56,668 nt of DNA from an uncultured Clostridia bacterium (GTDB taxonomy: Bacteria > Bacillota > Clostridia > TANB77 > CAG-508), in the NCBI GenBank assembly GCA_947623945.1, contig CANQHU010000005.1, positions 1 through 56,668 on the forward strand, written 5' to 3'. Below, in pieces: positions 9,406 through 18,729 of this stretch. The translations under genes were made by a program, and so were the position numbers. The first letter of the stretch is position 1, and each line of letters begins with the position of its first letter. Below the pieces are notes generated by a model that was given only the letters and a program-made list of their open reading frames with translations, ran no database searches and had not been told where the DNA came from.

Positions 9406-10203
9406 TTATATCATGTCTGCTAAATTTTTAATATTTTTTTTGTAGCATCTTACTGTTATAATGGTTATAATTATTAAGATTGCTATAAATATAATTAATG
9501 TTATAGGTTCTTCAAAAAACCATTCTTTTTTTATAAAACATTTTCTATATCCATCTATTAAAAAATTTACTGGATTTAGTTTTACTATTTTGGCTAAAAT
9601 AGAATTACCAATATTATCAATGTCCCATAATATTCCAGATAGCCAAAAAATTGCAAATACAATAGATTTTACAAAATTTAATATATCTTTACTTATTGCA
9701 CTTAAAATTGATAGTAAAAATGTTAACACTGTAAAAAATACATAACTAAGCATAATATAAATTGGTAATTGTATTATATATATGTCTATTGGATATCCAC
9801 TAAGCCAAAAAGTTGCAATTAATATAACCATAAGTAATAAATGTATTGTTATTTTTGATATACTAACAAAAGTAGGTATAATAGATATTGGAAATTTCAT
9901 TTTTGTTACTAAATAATCATATTTTCTTAAACATTCAATTCCTTGTGTTAGCATATCTTGCATATAAAACCATGGCACTACTCCAGCAATTAACCATAAA
10001 AAATATGGTGCACCAAATATTTCTTTTGATACTCTTAGTCCTATTGCAAATGTAAACCAATAAACAAAAATTGTTATTACTGGTTTTATTATAAGCCACA
10101 TCGCTCCTAAAAAAGAGCCTTTATAACTCTTTTTTAAATTAATTTTAGCCATCATTAATATTTGCTCTTTATATTCCTTATGCTCTTTTATTATTTCATT
10201 CAT
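9406..10203 (-). CDS. Polysaccharide ABC exporter, permease subunit
   Basis: An ABC-2 type permease of the TagG/Wzm family of about 265 residues, with six hydrophobic segments and the conserved N-terminal LKKSYKGSFLGAMWLIIKP element. I chose ATG 10203, which has GAGG seven bases upstream, over a start 12 nt earlier. The start overlaps the stop of the ligase-like gene (ATGAATGA), implying coupling. Partner of the ATPase at 8653-9390. Confidence 0.92.
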   Translation of the reverse strand: MNEIIKEHKEYKEQILMMAKINLKKSYKGSFLGAMWLIIKPVITIFVYWFTFAIGLRVSKEIFGAPYFLWLIAGVVPWFYMQDMLTQGIECLRKYDYLVTKMKFPISIIPTFVSISKITIHLLLMVILIATFWLSGYPIDIYIIQLPIYIMLSYVFFTVLTFLLSILSAISKDILNFVKSIVFAIFWLSGILWDIDNIGNSILAKIVKLNPVNFLIDGYRKCFIKKEWFFEEPITLIIFIAILIIITIITVRCYKKNIKNLADMI

Positions 10204-12481
10204 AAATTTCCTCATTTTTTATTGTTGTTTTTAACTTTTCTAAAAATTTTTGTGTTTCTTCATTATTTAATTTTTCTGATAATTTCATTTCAATTCCGTT
10301 ATAAATATCTTGATTATCACCTATATATTGTTTCCATATTTTTTCTATTTCATCTAATGTTTGGGTTTTATTTTCTTCGTTTATTAGTTCTATTTTGTTT
10401 AACATGATTGTATTATAAGTATATGGATTTTTATATTTTTCTATTTCAGTTATAAATGAATTTGTTTTGATTATTTTTCTACATATATTTTTATATTCTT
10501 CTGATTCTTTGTTAAATTGGTTAGTATTTTTAATTGTTATTAAACAATTGGTTTTATCCCTATAATACCTATAATCATATGGAGATAAAACTATTTTTAA
10601 ATTAATCATGTTTAGTTTTTCTCCTTGATTTTCTATTTTACTTGTATCCATATAATAGGTTGCTATTTCTCCTATGTTGAAGTATAGAATTACACCTAAA
10701 ATTACTACATATACAACTTTCATAAGCGTATTAAAATTGAAATTTTTGTCTTTTTCTAATGTTTTTTCATTTAAAATTGCTATATACATATATGTTATTA
10801 GCAATATGTTTAAAAATGACATATCAAAGTCTAATAAACTATGCAACAATACTAATAATAGTGCAAACCATATACTTTTTAAAGTAATATTTTTGTTTTT
10901 ATGCATACGTTTTACTAAAAATATTATTAACAATATATATGCTATAAATGCTACTATTCCATTTTGTATAAATAATTGCATTGGATAACTATGTTCTGCT
11001 ATTCCTTCTATAGATGAATCTTGTTTTTCTACGTATTTCCATGCATTTCCGCCTTGTCCAAATAACCAATGGTCTTTTATAATTAACATTGATTCTTTTA
11101 TGTATGATAGTCTTATTCTAATTGAAGCTGTATCCATTTTTATTCTTTCTAATCTATTAATTAGTTCAATTGGTATTAATGGATAATATATTTTTATTTT
11201 TTTATCGTTTAATGTTACTTCTTCAACTTCTAATTTTGTTTCTGCATCTGGCTTACTACATTTAAAAGTTATTGATATAGTGTCTGTGTTATCGTGTGTT
11301 TTAAAGTTTATTTCTTTTATTCCATTGTAATTATCAAATTCTACTTCTTGTTCTTCTATTTCTTCTTCATTTATGTCTAATTCTTTTATATATATTTTAA
11401 AGTTATTTTCTTTATTAGTTTTAGCATTTATTTTTAGTTTTAAATTATAGTCTGTTTCTGCTTCTACTTTTATATTTTGTCTTCTATATTTTGTTTCGGC
11501 GTTTTCATAGTTAAATAATGTTAGTTTGCTTGGCAATATAGATAAAATTATTACAATTGTTGCAATTATTGCAATTGTAATTGCAATAATAATTTTTTTG
11601 AGCTTATATGTTATTTGTATTTTTTCTAGTTTAAATACTACTACATATTCAATTATAGACTGTAGTAAGAAAGGTATTATAATAAGCCATGTATTTCCTA
11701 TCATGTCTAAATAATTATATAAAATGTAAAAAATTACAGCATTTAAGAATGAAATACTTATTATTTTTATTAAATCTTTTCTATTTTCTTTTATGCTTAT
11801 TACATAGAAAATTATTAATATTGCTGATATAATCCAACACATTCTTGAATATGTCATTATAAGTCCAAATATTTGTATAAATATGCAAACAGGATATATG
11901 CTTTTCAGTTTTGGTCTTTTTTCATTTATATATCGTTCTAAAGATAAGAATATTGAAAATCCTATAAATACACTAAGGGTGTTTGAATATTTGTATAATG
12001 ACATCATTCTCATTGGATTTTCGTTTGCAAGCCATGCTGTTCCTAAGAATTCATAAAATTTTTCTAATATGTTTTTGTTCATCATGTCTATTCCAAAGAT
12101 TATCATAAATATAGACATGATTATTATTGAATTAGATATTATTGAAATACGTTTTTCGTTGTTTTGTATGTAGTTTCTTGTTATAAAGTAAATGTTTAGA
12201 ACTGATATATATCTTAATATGTATTCTACTGTATCTCCTAGCCTTACATATTGATTTGTGATTAATGGTATAAATGTTGATAAACTTATTACTATTACGC
12301 ATATATCTATTTTGTTGATTTTTATTTCTTGCCTTATTAGGGTTATTATCATTACAATTGTAAGTAAAAAGTTTATTGCATATATGTTGTATTTTATTGG
12401 CGTTCCTACAAGTAAGTTGCTGGTTATTATTATTATTATAAATATAATATCAAATAGTATTTGTGTTTTACTTTTTTTCAT
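10196..12481 (-). CDS. O-antigen ligase-like polytopic membrane protein
   Basis: A 761-residue protein with about a dozen hydrophobic segments. A large hydrophilic domain (about residues 320-440) and a hydrophilic C-terminal tail of ~130 residues lie outside the membrane. The WaaL/RfaL (Wzy_C) region contains LFGQGGNAWKYVEKQ and AEHSYPMQLFIQNG, matching the family's central H-N loop. In Gram-positives such proteins act as polysaccharide polymerases or ligases. First gene of the operon, preceded by AAGGAGAATCAA and a consensus promoter. Confidence 0.87.
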   Translation of the reverse strand: MKKSKTQILFDIIFIIIIITSNLLVGTPIKYNIYAINFLLTIVMIITLIRQEIKINKIDICVIVISLSTFIPLITNQYVRLGDTVEYILRYISVLNIYFITRNYIQNNEKRISIISNSIIIMSIFMIIFGIDMMNKNILEKFYEFLGTAWLANENPMRMMSLYKYSNTLSVFIGFSIFLSLERYINEKRPKLKSIYPVCIFIQIFGLIMTYSRMCWIISAILIIFYVISIKENRKDLIKIISISFLNAVIFYILYNYLDMIGNTWLIIIPFLLQSIIEYVVVFKLEKIQITYKLKKIIIAITIAIIATIVIILSILPSKLTLFNYENAETKYRRQNIKVEAETDYNLKLKINAKTNKENNFKIYIKELDINEEEIEEQEVEFDNYNGIKEINFKTHDNTDTISITFKCSKPDAETKLEVEEVTLNDKKIKIYYPLIPIELINRLERIKMDTASIRIRLSYIKESMLIIKDHWLFGQGGNAWKYVEKQDSSIEGIAEHSYPMQLFIQNGIVAFIAYILLIIFLVKRMHKNKNITLKSIWFALLLVLLHSLLDFDMSFLNILLITYMYIAILNEKTLEKDKNFNFNTLMKVVYVVILGVILYFNIGEIATYYMDTSKIENQGEKLNMINLKIVLSPYDYRYYRDKTNCLITIKNTNQFNKESEEYKNICRKIIKTNSFITEIEKYKNPYTYNTIMLNKIELINEENKTQTLDEIEKIWKQYIGDNQDIYNGIEMKLSEKLNNEETQKFLEKLKTTIKNEEIYE

Positions 12482-12519
12482 TTGATTCTCCTTGTTTTTT
12501 CTATGTTTTTATACTTTTA

Positions 12520-12548
12520 TTTATATAATTATCTCCTTGTTTTGTCAA
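12520..12548 (-). promoter_or_regulatory. Promoter of the polysaccharide operon
   Basis: On the minus strand TTGACA (12543-12548) and TATAAA (12520-12525) are separated by 17 nt, about 40 nt before the start codon at 12481. Confidence 0.8.
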
Positions 12549-12586
12549 GTATTCTGCTGACTTTTATATATTTTTTTATATTAAAA

Positions 12587-12628
12587 GATAGTAAAATATT
12601 AGTTTGTTTAAAACTTATTTTTACTATC
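12587..12628 (-). terminator. Hairpin after the LRR pseudogene
   Basis: A long AT-rich stem (GATAGTAAA... / ...TTTACTATC) followed by CTTTTAAT on the minus strand. It is one of three related hairpins, each after a prepilin/LRR gene (also 13785 and 16689). Confidence 0.65.
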
Positions 12629-12655
12629 TTTTTCATTTATAATTTTTATTACATA

Positions 12656-13753
12656 TTATGGCTCATATATTATTTCTGCATTTTTTGCTCCCCATTTGTC
12701 TTCTGGTACTACCAATGATGTGCCCTCTTTTAAGATTATTTTTTCTACACTATAATTATTTTTAAATGCATTAGAATCAATTTCAATAAGTCCCTTGGGC
12801 AAAACCACTTCTTTAACCCTCCCCATATAAAAGCACTCTTCCGGCAAAAATTGAACATTCGTATTTTCTAAATTTACACTTTCAACCATCAACCATTGAA
12901 ATGCATGACTTTCAAGTTCTCTCAAGCTTTCTGGTAAAACCAAATTCGTAATTTTTGTCCACGAAAGTATCCCATACGGAAGTGTCTCTTGCTCTGATGG
13001 AAGATCAATATTAACTTCTCCTTCAATGTAAGCTAACGCCGAACTACTAAAACACACGTTAGATGCCAAAAAGCTAATATGTATTAAGTAATATGTTTGC
13101 TCAAAAGCATATTCACCAACATTTGTTACCTCTTTTGGTAATATTATTTCTTCTATACCTGTTTTACAAAATGCATGATTCCCTATATAATAATTTTATT
13201 ATTCTCATCAAAATTTATTTTTTTCAAATTTTTACAATTTTGAAATGTTTCATCTGCATCTTTGGTTGTATTCTCTACTATTCCCGTTATTGCTCCTGTT
13301 TCTTCATTAAATGTAAAAAATTTTGTTAAGTCTATATCTTCTTCACTTTCTTCCGGTTCTGTATCTTTTGCTAATTCTACTGTTCCATATATTTTTCCTT
13401 CCAATACATATGAAACATTATTACTTTCATCTACAATATACAAATTATTAAATTCTGTTATTGCACTTACACTTTCTGGTATTTCTCCTATTCCATATTC
13501 TCCTAAGTTATCTAATTTTAGTTCACTTAAGTCTTGTATTACATATACATATTCTCCTTCTTCTCCTACTGGCACCTTTTTTAATAACTTAGTAAAATCT
13601 TTTTTACTTAGTTCATAATTTTCTGTTTGATACATATTATATGCTTCTTTTACTTTTCCTAAGTTTGTTTGTATTACTGCCTCATTTGCTTTCCCTAATA
13701 TTCCATTATCTCCCATTAAACTGCTTATTGTTATTGCTGCTAATATTAGTACA
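12656..13753 (-). pseudogene. Degenerate prepilin/LRR gene
   Basis: This is a relic of the paralogue family. The signal leader and first half of the hydrophobic helix are missing: LILAAITISSL begins directly against a copy of the 3' flank of the neighbouring gene. An in-frame deletion then removes about 100 residues between the linker (TTKDA) and the first repeats (DETFQNC). A single T has been lost near 13192 (paralogues read AATTAATT, here AATAATT), breaking the frame before YIGNHAF. The second frame then continues to the family's C-terminal end (KWGAKNAEIIYEP). No CGG lies at this break, so this is genuine decay and not recoding. Confidence 0.85.
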
Positions 13754-13784
13754 GTACATTCTTTTTTTATTTTAAATTCAAAAA

Positions 13785-13823
13785 ATAGTAAAAATATGTT
13801 TATTCTAAACTTATTTTTACTAT
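13785..13823 (-). terminator. Hairpin after prepilin/LRR gene 13866-15371
   Basis: Stem ATAGTAAAAATA.GTTTA / TAAAC.TATTTTTACTAT, followed on the minus strand by a T run. Nearly identical to the hairpin at 16689-16726. Confidence 0.7.
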
Positions 13824-13865
13824 CTTTCTCATTTATAATTTTTTACTTTAAATTTTTATTATATC

Positions 13866-15371
13866 TTATGGCTCATATTCTATTGCTGCATTTGTTGCTC
13901 CCCATTTGTCCTCTGGTACCTGTAATGTTGTTCCTTGTTTTAAGATTATTTTTGTTAAATTAGTACAAAAATCAAATGCATCATCTGCTATCTCGCTACA
14001 TGTTATAGGAATTCTTATTTCATTTAACGATTTACAGTCTACAAAAGCATGTTCCTCTATCTTAAGAAGTTTTTCGGGCAGAACTATTTCTTTAAAGAGA
14101 CCCCATCCAAAGCAAGATTGTGGTATAACTTGCACTCCCGTTTTTTCCATATCCACTTTTTCAACACACAAGCTACCAAGTGTGTGATATCCAAGTTCTC
14201 TCAAACTCGTTGGCAAAGCTAAATTCATAATATCAGAACATGAAAACATTCCATCACATGTTAGATTATCTTGCTCTGAAGGAAGTTCTACTTCTAGATT
14301 TTCGTGAATAAAAGCCAGTACATTTTTGCCATCAAAATTTACTTTAGGAGCTAAAAAACTAATATGTCTTAAATGTGTACGTTCAAAAGCAGAATCACAA
14401 ACATTGGTTATTTCTTTAGGCAGTACTAATTCCTCAATTCCTGTCTGACAAAATGCATGCTTCCCTATATAATTAATTTTATTATTTTCACTAAAATTTA
14501 CTTTTTTCAAATTTTTACAATTTTGAAATGTATAATCTTCTATTCTTTCTAATGTACTTGGTAATGTTACTTCATTTATCCATTGACAATTTGTAAATGT
14601 TCCTCCATCTATTGATGTTATTCCTTCTGGGATTATTAAATGTATTGTTGTTTCTAAATTTCCTGAAAAATCCGAATCGGGTTTTTCGGCTGTCCCTTTC
14701 TGTGTTATTGATGTTACTGCTTTTCCATTTATTACTTTTGGAATTGATAATGTATCTTTTTTGTACGAAAATATTTTTTTTGCGGTTTCTGGGAATGGTC
14801 CATCATAATACCATCCTATTCCATTTGGATCTTTTGTTTTATTTTGGACTATTCCCGTTATTGCTCCTGTTTCTTCATTAAATGTAAAAAATTTTGTTAA
14901 TTCTTCGTATTCTTCTATATTCTTTCCTAATTCTATATCTCCATATATTTTTCCTTTTAAGACATATGAAACATTGTCTTCTTCATCTACTATATATAAA
15001 TTATCTAATTGCGTTATTTTATTTACTTTGTCTGATATTGTTCCTTTTCCGTAATCTCCTAACTTTTTTATCTTTAATTTTTCTAAATTTTTTATTACTT
15101 GTATACTTTCTCCACTACTTTCCACTGTTACCTTTTGTAATATGTCTGTCATATCTTCTTGCGTTAATTCACTATTTCTTATTAAATATATTTGATATGC
15201 TTCATCTACTGTACTTAAGTTTGTTAGTATTTTTGCTTCTGTTGCCTCACTTATTACATCATCATCTCCTTGAAAACTTGTAATTGATATTGCTACTAAA
15301 ATTACTAGTATTATAACTGTTATTGCTAATGCTATTAAAGTAACTCCCCTATTTTTTCTTTTTTCTTCCAT
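13866..15371 (-). CDS. Prepilin-like protein with BspA-type leucine-rich repeats
   Basis: A 501-residue protein. A basic leader and GVTLIAL prepilin motif are followed by a hydrophobic helix (about residues 10-30), a ~170-residue globular linker, and from about residue 230 LRR_5 (BspA-like) repeats of the form L-x-x-I-x-x-x-x-F-x-x-C-x-x-L. It ends with the shared KWGATNAAIEYEP tail. It is probably inserted in or assembled at the membrane with the repeats outside, for adhesion or binding; the ligand is unknown. It lies 55 bp after the paralogue at 15427-16584 with no clear promoter between, so the two are probably cotranscribed. Confidence 0.85.
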   Translation of the reverse strand: MEEKRKNRGVTLIALAITVIILVILVAISITSFQGDDDVISEATEAKILTNLSTVDEAYQIYLIRNSELTQEDMTDILQKVTVESSGESIQVIKNLEKLKIKKLGDYGKGTISDKVNKITQLDNLYIVDEEDNVSYVLKGKIYGDIELGKNIEEYEELTKFFTFNEETGAITGIVQNKTKDPNGIGWYYDGPFPETAKKIFSYKKDTLSIPKVINGKAVTSITQKGTAEKPDSDFSGNLETTIHLIIPEGITSIDGGTFTNCQWINEVTLPSTLERIEDYTFQNCKNLKKVNFSENNKINYIGKHAFCQTGIEELVLPKEITNVCDSAFERTHLRHISFLAPKVNFDGKNVLAFIHENLEVELPSEQDNLTCDGMFSCSDIMNLALPTSLRELGYHTLGSLCVEKVDMEKTGVQVIPQSCFGWGLFKEIVLPEKLLKIEEHAFVDCKSLNEIRIPITCSEIADDAFDFCTNLTKIILKQGTTLQVPEDKWGATNAAIEYEP

Positions 15372-15426
15372 AATTAGTTATATCCCCTTCTCTATATTAT
15401 TAATAAAATTTGTTTAGTTATCCTAA

Positions 15427-16584
15427 TTAAAAAGCCTCATACACTATTTCCGCATTCTCTGCTCCCCATTTGTTTGTTGGTACTTCTAACGTACTTCCTT
15501 CTTCTATAATTATTTTTTTCAAACTAGTACATTCAGCAAATGCGTTAAATTTATCTGCATCATTACCATGTATATAGTTCACACTTTTAGGGATTCTTAT
15601 AGTTTCTAAACTTTTACAACCTTTAAAGGCTCTTGCTTCTATCTTTTCCACTGAATTAGGAATCACTACCGTTTTTAAGTTTGAACACGAACGAAATGTA
15701 CTCTCTTCTATAACCTTCAATCCAATAGGAAGAACCACTTCATTAAGCCAACTGCAATTAAAAAACATGCATTCTCCAATAATTTTAACAGTCTTTGGAA
15801 TTACTAGTTTAATTGTTCTATTTGTATTTCCACTAAAATCAGAACGTTGATTACTCTCTAAATACATATATTCACTTACCGTTCCATTAATTTTACTTGG
15901 AATTGTTAATGTATCTTCCTTGTATGAAAATATCTTATTTGCAGTTTTTGGATTCTCTCCATCATAATACCATCCTATTCCATCAGGATCTTTTGTTGTA
16001 TTTTCTACTATCCCTGTTATTGTTCCTGTATATTCATCAAATTCAAAAAAATCTTCTAATGGATCATGTACATATTCTCCTGAATCTGGATTTTCTGGTT
16101 GTGGATTTTCTGGTTCTGGTTCACTTGGCTCTACTTCTTCCTTACTTGCTAACATTATTTCTCCATATATATTTCCGTTGTATACGTATGAAACTTTATC
16201 ATTTTTATCTACTATATATAAATCTTGAAATTCTGTTGTTGCATTTACACTTTCTGGTATTTCACCTTTTCCTCTTTCTATTCTTCCTAATTCTAATTCT
16301 CCTAAATCCTTTATTGCCCATACATATTCTTCATTTTCTCCTACTACTACTTTTGTTAATAAATTTGTAAGTTCACTTTTAGTTGATGGACTATGTCTTG
16401 TTGCATAAATGTCATATGATTCTTGTACTGCTCCTAGATCTGTTAGTAAAGATGCCTCATTTGCTTGTTTTATTGTTGAATTGCTTCCTACCATACTGTT
16501 TATTGTTATTCCTGCTAGTATTATTAATACTACTATTGTTACTATTAATGCTATTAATGTTATTCCTTGATTTCTATTTTTCAT
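15427..16584 (-). CDS. Prepilin-like protein with short LRR region
   Basis: A 385-residue member of the same family. A GITLIAL prepilin motif and hydrophobic helix are followed by a linker with a Pro/Glu-rich spacer (SEPEPENPQPENPDSG) and about four BspA-type repeats, ending in KWGAENAEIVYEAF. It is the most diverged copy. The start at 16584 has GGAGG six bases upstream and its own promoter at 16618-16647. Function is inferred to be surface-exposed binding. Confidence 0.85.
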   Translation of the reverse strand: MKNRNQGITLIALIVTIVVLIILAGITINSMVGSNSTIKQANEASLLTDLGAVQESYDIYATRHSPSTKSELTNLLTKVVVGENEEYVWAIKDLGELELGRIERGKGEIPESVNATTEFQDLYIVDKNDKVSYVYNGNIYGEIMLASKEEVEPSEPEPENPQPENPDSGEYVHDPLEDFFEFDEYTGTITGIVENTTKDPDGIGWYYDGENPKTANKIFSYKEDTLTIPSKINGTVSEYMYLESNQRSDFSGNTNRTIKLVIPKTVKIIGECMFFNCSWLNEVVLPIGLKVIEESTFRSCSNLKTVVIPNSVEKIEARAFKGCKSLETIRIPKSVNYIHGNDADKFNAFAECTSLKKIIIEEGSTLEVPTNKWGAENAEIVYEAF

Positions 16585-16617
16585 TTGTTACCTCCACTTT
16601 TTTTATTTTTCATGATT

Positions 16618-16647
16618 ATTTTATTGAATTTTGTGTTTTTATGTCAA
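16618..16647 (-). promoter_or_regulatory. Promoter of the gene at 15427-16584
   Basis: On the minus strand TTGACA (16642-16647) and TAAAAT (16618-16623) are separated by 18 nt. Confidence 0.7.
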
Positions 16648-16688
16648 TATGTTATGATATATTCTTTTTTTATTTTAAATTCAAAAAA

Positions 16689-16726
16689 ATAGTAAAAATA
16701 TGTTTATTTTAAACTTATTTTTACTA
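16689..16726 (-). terminator. Hairpin after prepilin/LRR gene 16770-18458
   Basis: Long AT-rich palindrome with a T run on the minus strand; near copy of 13785-13823. The flanking 3' sequence is also duplicated. Confidence 0.7.
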
Positions 16727-16769
16727 TCTTTCTCATTTATAATTTTTTACTTTAAATTTTTATTATATC

Positions 16770-18458
16770 TTATGGCTCATATTCTATTGCTGCATTTGTT
16801 GCTCCCCATTTGTCCTCTGGTACTTGTAATGTTGTTCCTTCTTTTAGAATTATTTTTTTTAAATTATCACATCCAAAAAACACCGACATATCCATTGTCT
16901 GTACACTAGCAGGAATTCTTATTTCTTGGATATTTTGACACCAACCAAAAGCTACGGATCCAATTTCCACAACAGTAGACGGTACATTTATTTTTGCAAG
17001 GGATGAACACTCCTCAAAAGCGCCATCACCAATCGTTTGCAATCCTTCATTTAAGTTTATAATACTTAAATTCGTACAACCTCCAAAACATGAAACATCA
17101 ATTCTTTCTAAACTTTCAGGTAATATTACTGTTTTTAAGCTCTTATCACCTTCAAAGGTAGAATATCCTAGAGTTCTAATCGATGTTTCACTTAAATCCG
17201 CGCTCTCTAATAAACTACAACCCCAAAAAGCACCAGCACCAACTGAATTTATACTACTTGATAGCTTAAGAGTTTTAATTCCTGAATTATAAAACATCCC
17301 TTGTGCAATCTTTTTTTGATTAAAAGGTAAATTTACTGTAGTAATATCTTTACAATATTGAAAAGTTGCATAGATAAAGTCTACATTATCAGCTTTAAAT
17401 TCGTAATTTTGCAGTTTTGAACGTTCAAAAGCATATCTATCAACAGTTGTTACCTCTTCTGGTAATATTATTTCTTCTATACCTGTTTTACAAAATGCAT
17501 GCTCCCCTATATAATTAATTTTATTATTTTCATCAAAATTTATTTTTTTCAAATTTTTACAATTTTGAAATGTTTCATCTTCTATTCTTTCTATTGTACT
17601 TGGTAATGTTACTTCATTTATCCATTGGCAATTTGCAAATGCTCCTCCATCTATTGATGTTATTCCCTCTGGTATTATTAAATGTATTGTTGTTTCTGTA
17701 TTTCCTGAAAAATCTGAATCGGGTTCTTCATCATTCCTATCTACACCACCTCGCTGTGTTATTGACGTTACTGCTTTTCCATTTATTGTCTTTGGTATTG
17801 TTAATGTATCTTTCTTATATGAAAATATTTTATTTGCAGTTTCTGGATCATCTCCATCATAATACCATCCTATTCCATTTGCATCTTTGGTTGTATTCTC
17901 TACTATTCCCGTTATTGCTCCTGTTTCTTCATTAAATGTAAAAAATTTTGCAAGTTCTTTATCCTCTTCACTTTCTTCAGGTTCTGTATCTTTTGCTAAT
18001 TCTACTGTTCCATATATTTTTCCTTCCAATACATATGAAACATTATTACTTTCATCTACAATATACAAATTATTAAATTCTGTTATTGCACTTACACTCT
18101 CTGGTATTTCTCCTATTCCATATTCTCCTAAATTATCTAATTTTAGTTCATTTAAGTCTTGTATTACATATACATACTCTCCTTCTTCTCCTACTGGTAC
18201 CTTTTTTAATAATTTTGTAAAGTCTTCCTTATTTTTTTCATAATTTTCTGTTCTATATAAATTATATGCATCTCTTACTGTTCCCAAGTTTGTTTGTATT
18301 ACCGCCTCATTTGCTTTCCCTATTATTGAGTTATCTCCCATTAAACTACTTATTGTTATTGCTGCTAATATTAGTAATACTATTATTGTTATTACTAACG
18401 CTATTAGTGTTATTCCTTTGTTTTCAATTTTTACTTCTTTTACTTTTTGTTTTTTCAT
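16770..18458 (-). CDS. Prepilin-like protein with long LRR domain
   Basis: The longest copy at 562 residues. It has the GITLIAL prepilin motif and helix, the linker shared with the relic at 12656-13753, then about ten BspA-type leucine-rich repeats from near residue 260 to 540 and the KWGATNAAIEYEP tail. Its first ~130 residues match those at the window's left edge and in the relic. It has its own consensus promoter at 18540-18568 and AAAGGGG before the start. The repeat number varies between the four copies, as expected of recombining surface proteins. Confidence 0.87.
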   Translation of the reverse strand: MKKQKVKEVKIENKGITLIALVITIIVLLILAAITISSLMGDNSIIGKANEAVIQTNLGTVRDAYNLYRTENYEKNKEDFTKLLKKVPVGEEGEYVYVIQDLNELKLDNLGEYGIGEIPESVSAITEFNNLYIVDESNNVSYVLEGKIYGTVELAKDTEPEESEEDKELAKFFTFNEETGAITGIVENTTKDANGIGWYYDGDDPETANKIFSYKKDTLTIPKTINGKAVTSITQRGGVDRNDEEPDSDFSGNTETTIHLIIPEGITSIDGGAFANCQWINEVTLPSTIERIEDETFQNCKNLKKINFDENNKINYIGEHAFCKTGIEEIILPEEVTTVDRYAFERSKLQNYEFKADNVDFIYATFQYCKDITTVNLPFNQKKIAQGMFYNSGIKTLKLSSSINSVGAGAFWGCSLLESADLSETSIRTLGYSTFEGDKSLKTVILPESLERIDVSCFGGCTNLSIINLNEGLQTIGDGAFEECSSLAKINVPSTVVEIGSVAFGWCQNIQEIRIPASVQTMDMSVFFGCDNLKKIILKEGTTLQVPEDKWGATNAAIEYEP

Positions 18459-18539
18459 TTTACTTTTTACCCCTTTCTTTAGTTATAGTTTGTACAGTTT
18501 TCAAATTATGTCGATTTTGTGTTACTCTTTTACATTATT

Positions 18540-18568
18540 ACTATACAAATAATATTTCATTTTGTCAA
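18540..18568 (-). promoter_or_regulatory. Promoter of the gene at 16770-18458
   Basis: On the minus strand TTGACA (18563-18568) and TATAGT (18540-18545) are separated by exactly 17 nt. Confidence 0.8.
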
Positions 18569-18664
18569 GCCTTTTTTTATTTCCTTAAATTAAATGTTAA
18601 ATTTAAAAATAAATTCCATCGAAAGCTCAACATTAATTTAATTTTGGAAAATTCATGTTCAAAC

Positions 18665-18695
18665 AAAAAAAGATGATACCAACACCATCTTTTTT
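18665..18695. terminator. Terminator after the ATPase gene
   Basis: AAAAGATG pairs with CATCTTTT across a 9-nt loop, with A/T runs on both sides, so it can work on both strands. It lies 35 nt past the stop of the gene at 18730. The rest of 18569-18729 shows nothing else I recognise. Confidence 0.7.
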
Positions 18696-18729
18696 AGAAT
18701 AATCTATATTTTCTTCTATCGCTTACAAT

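Noticed and set aside
13192-13200. Frameshift in the LRR relic as another recoding site
   Set aside because: No CGG there; one T is missing relative to three paralogues and the leader is also gone.
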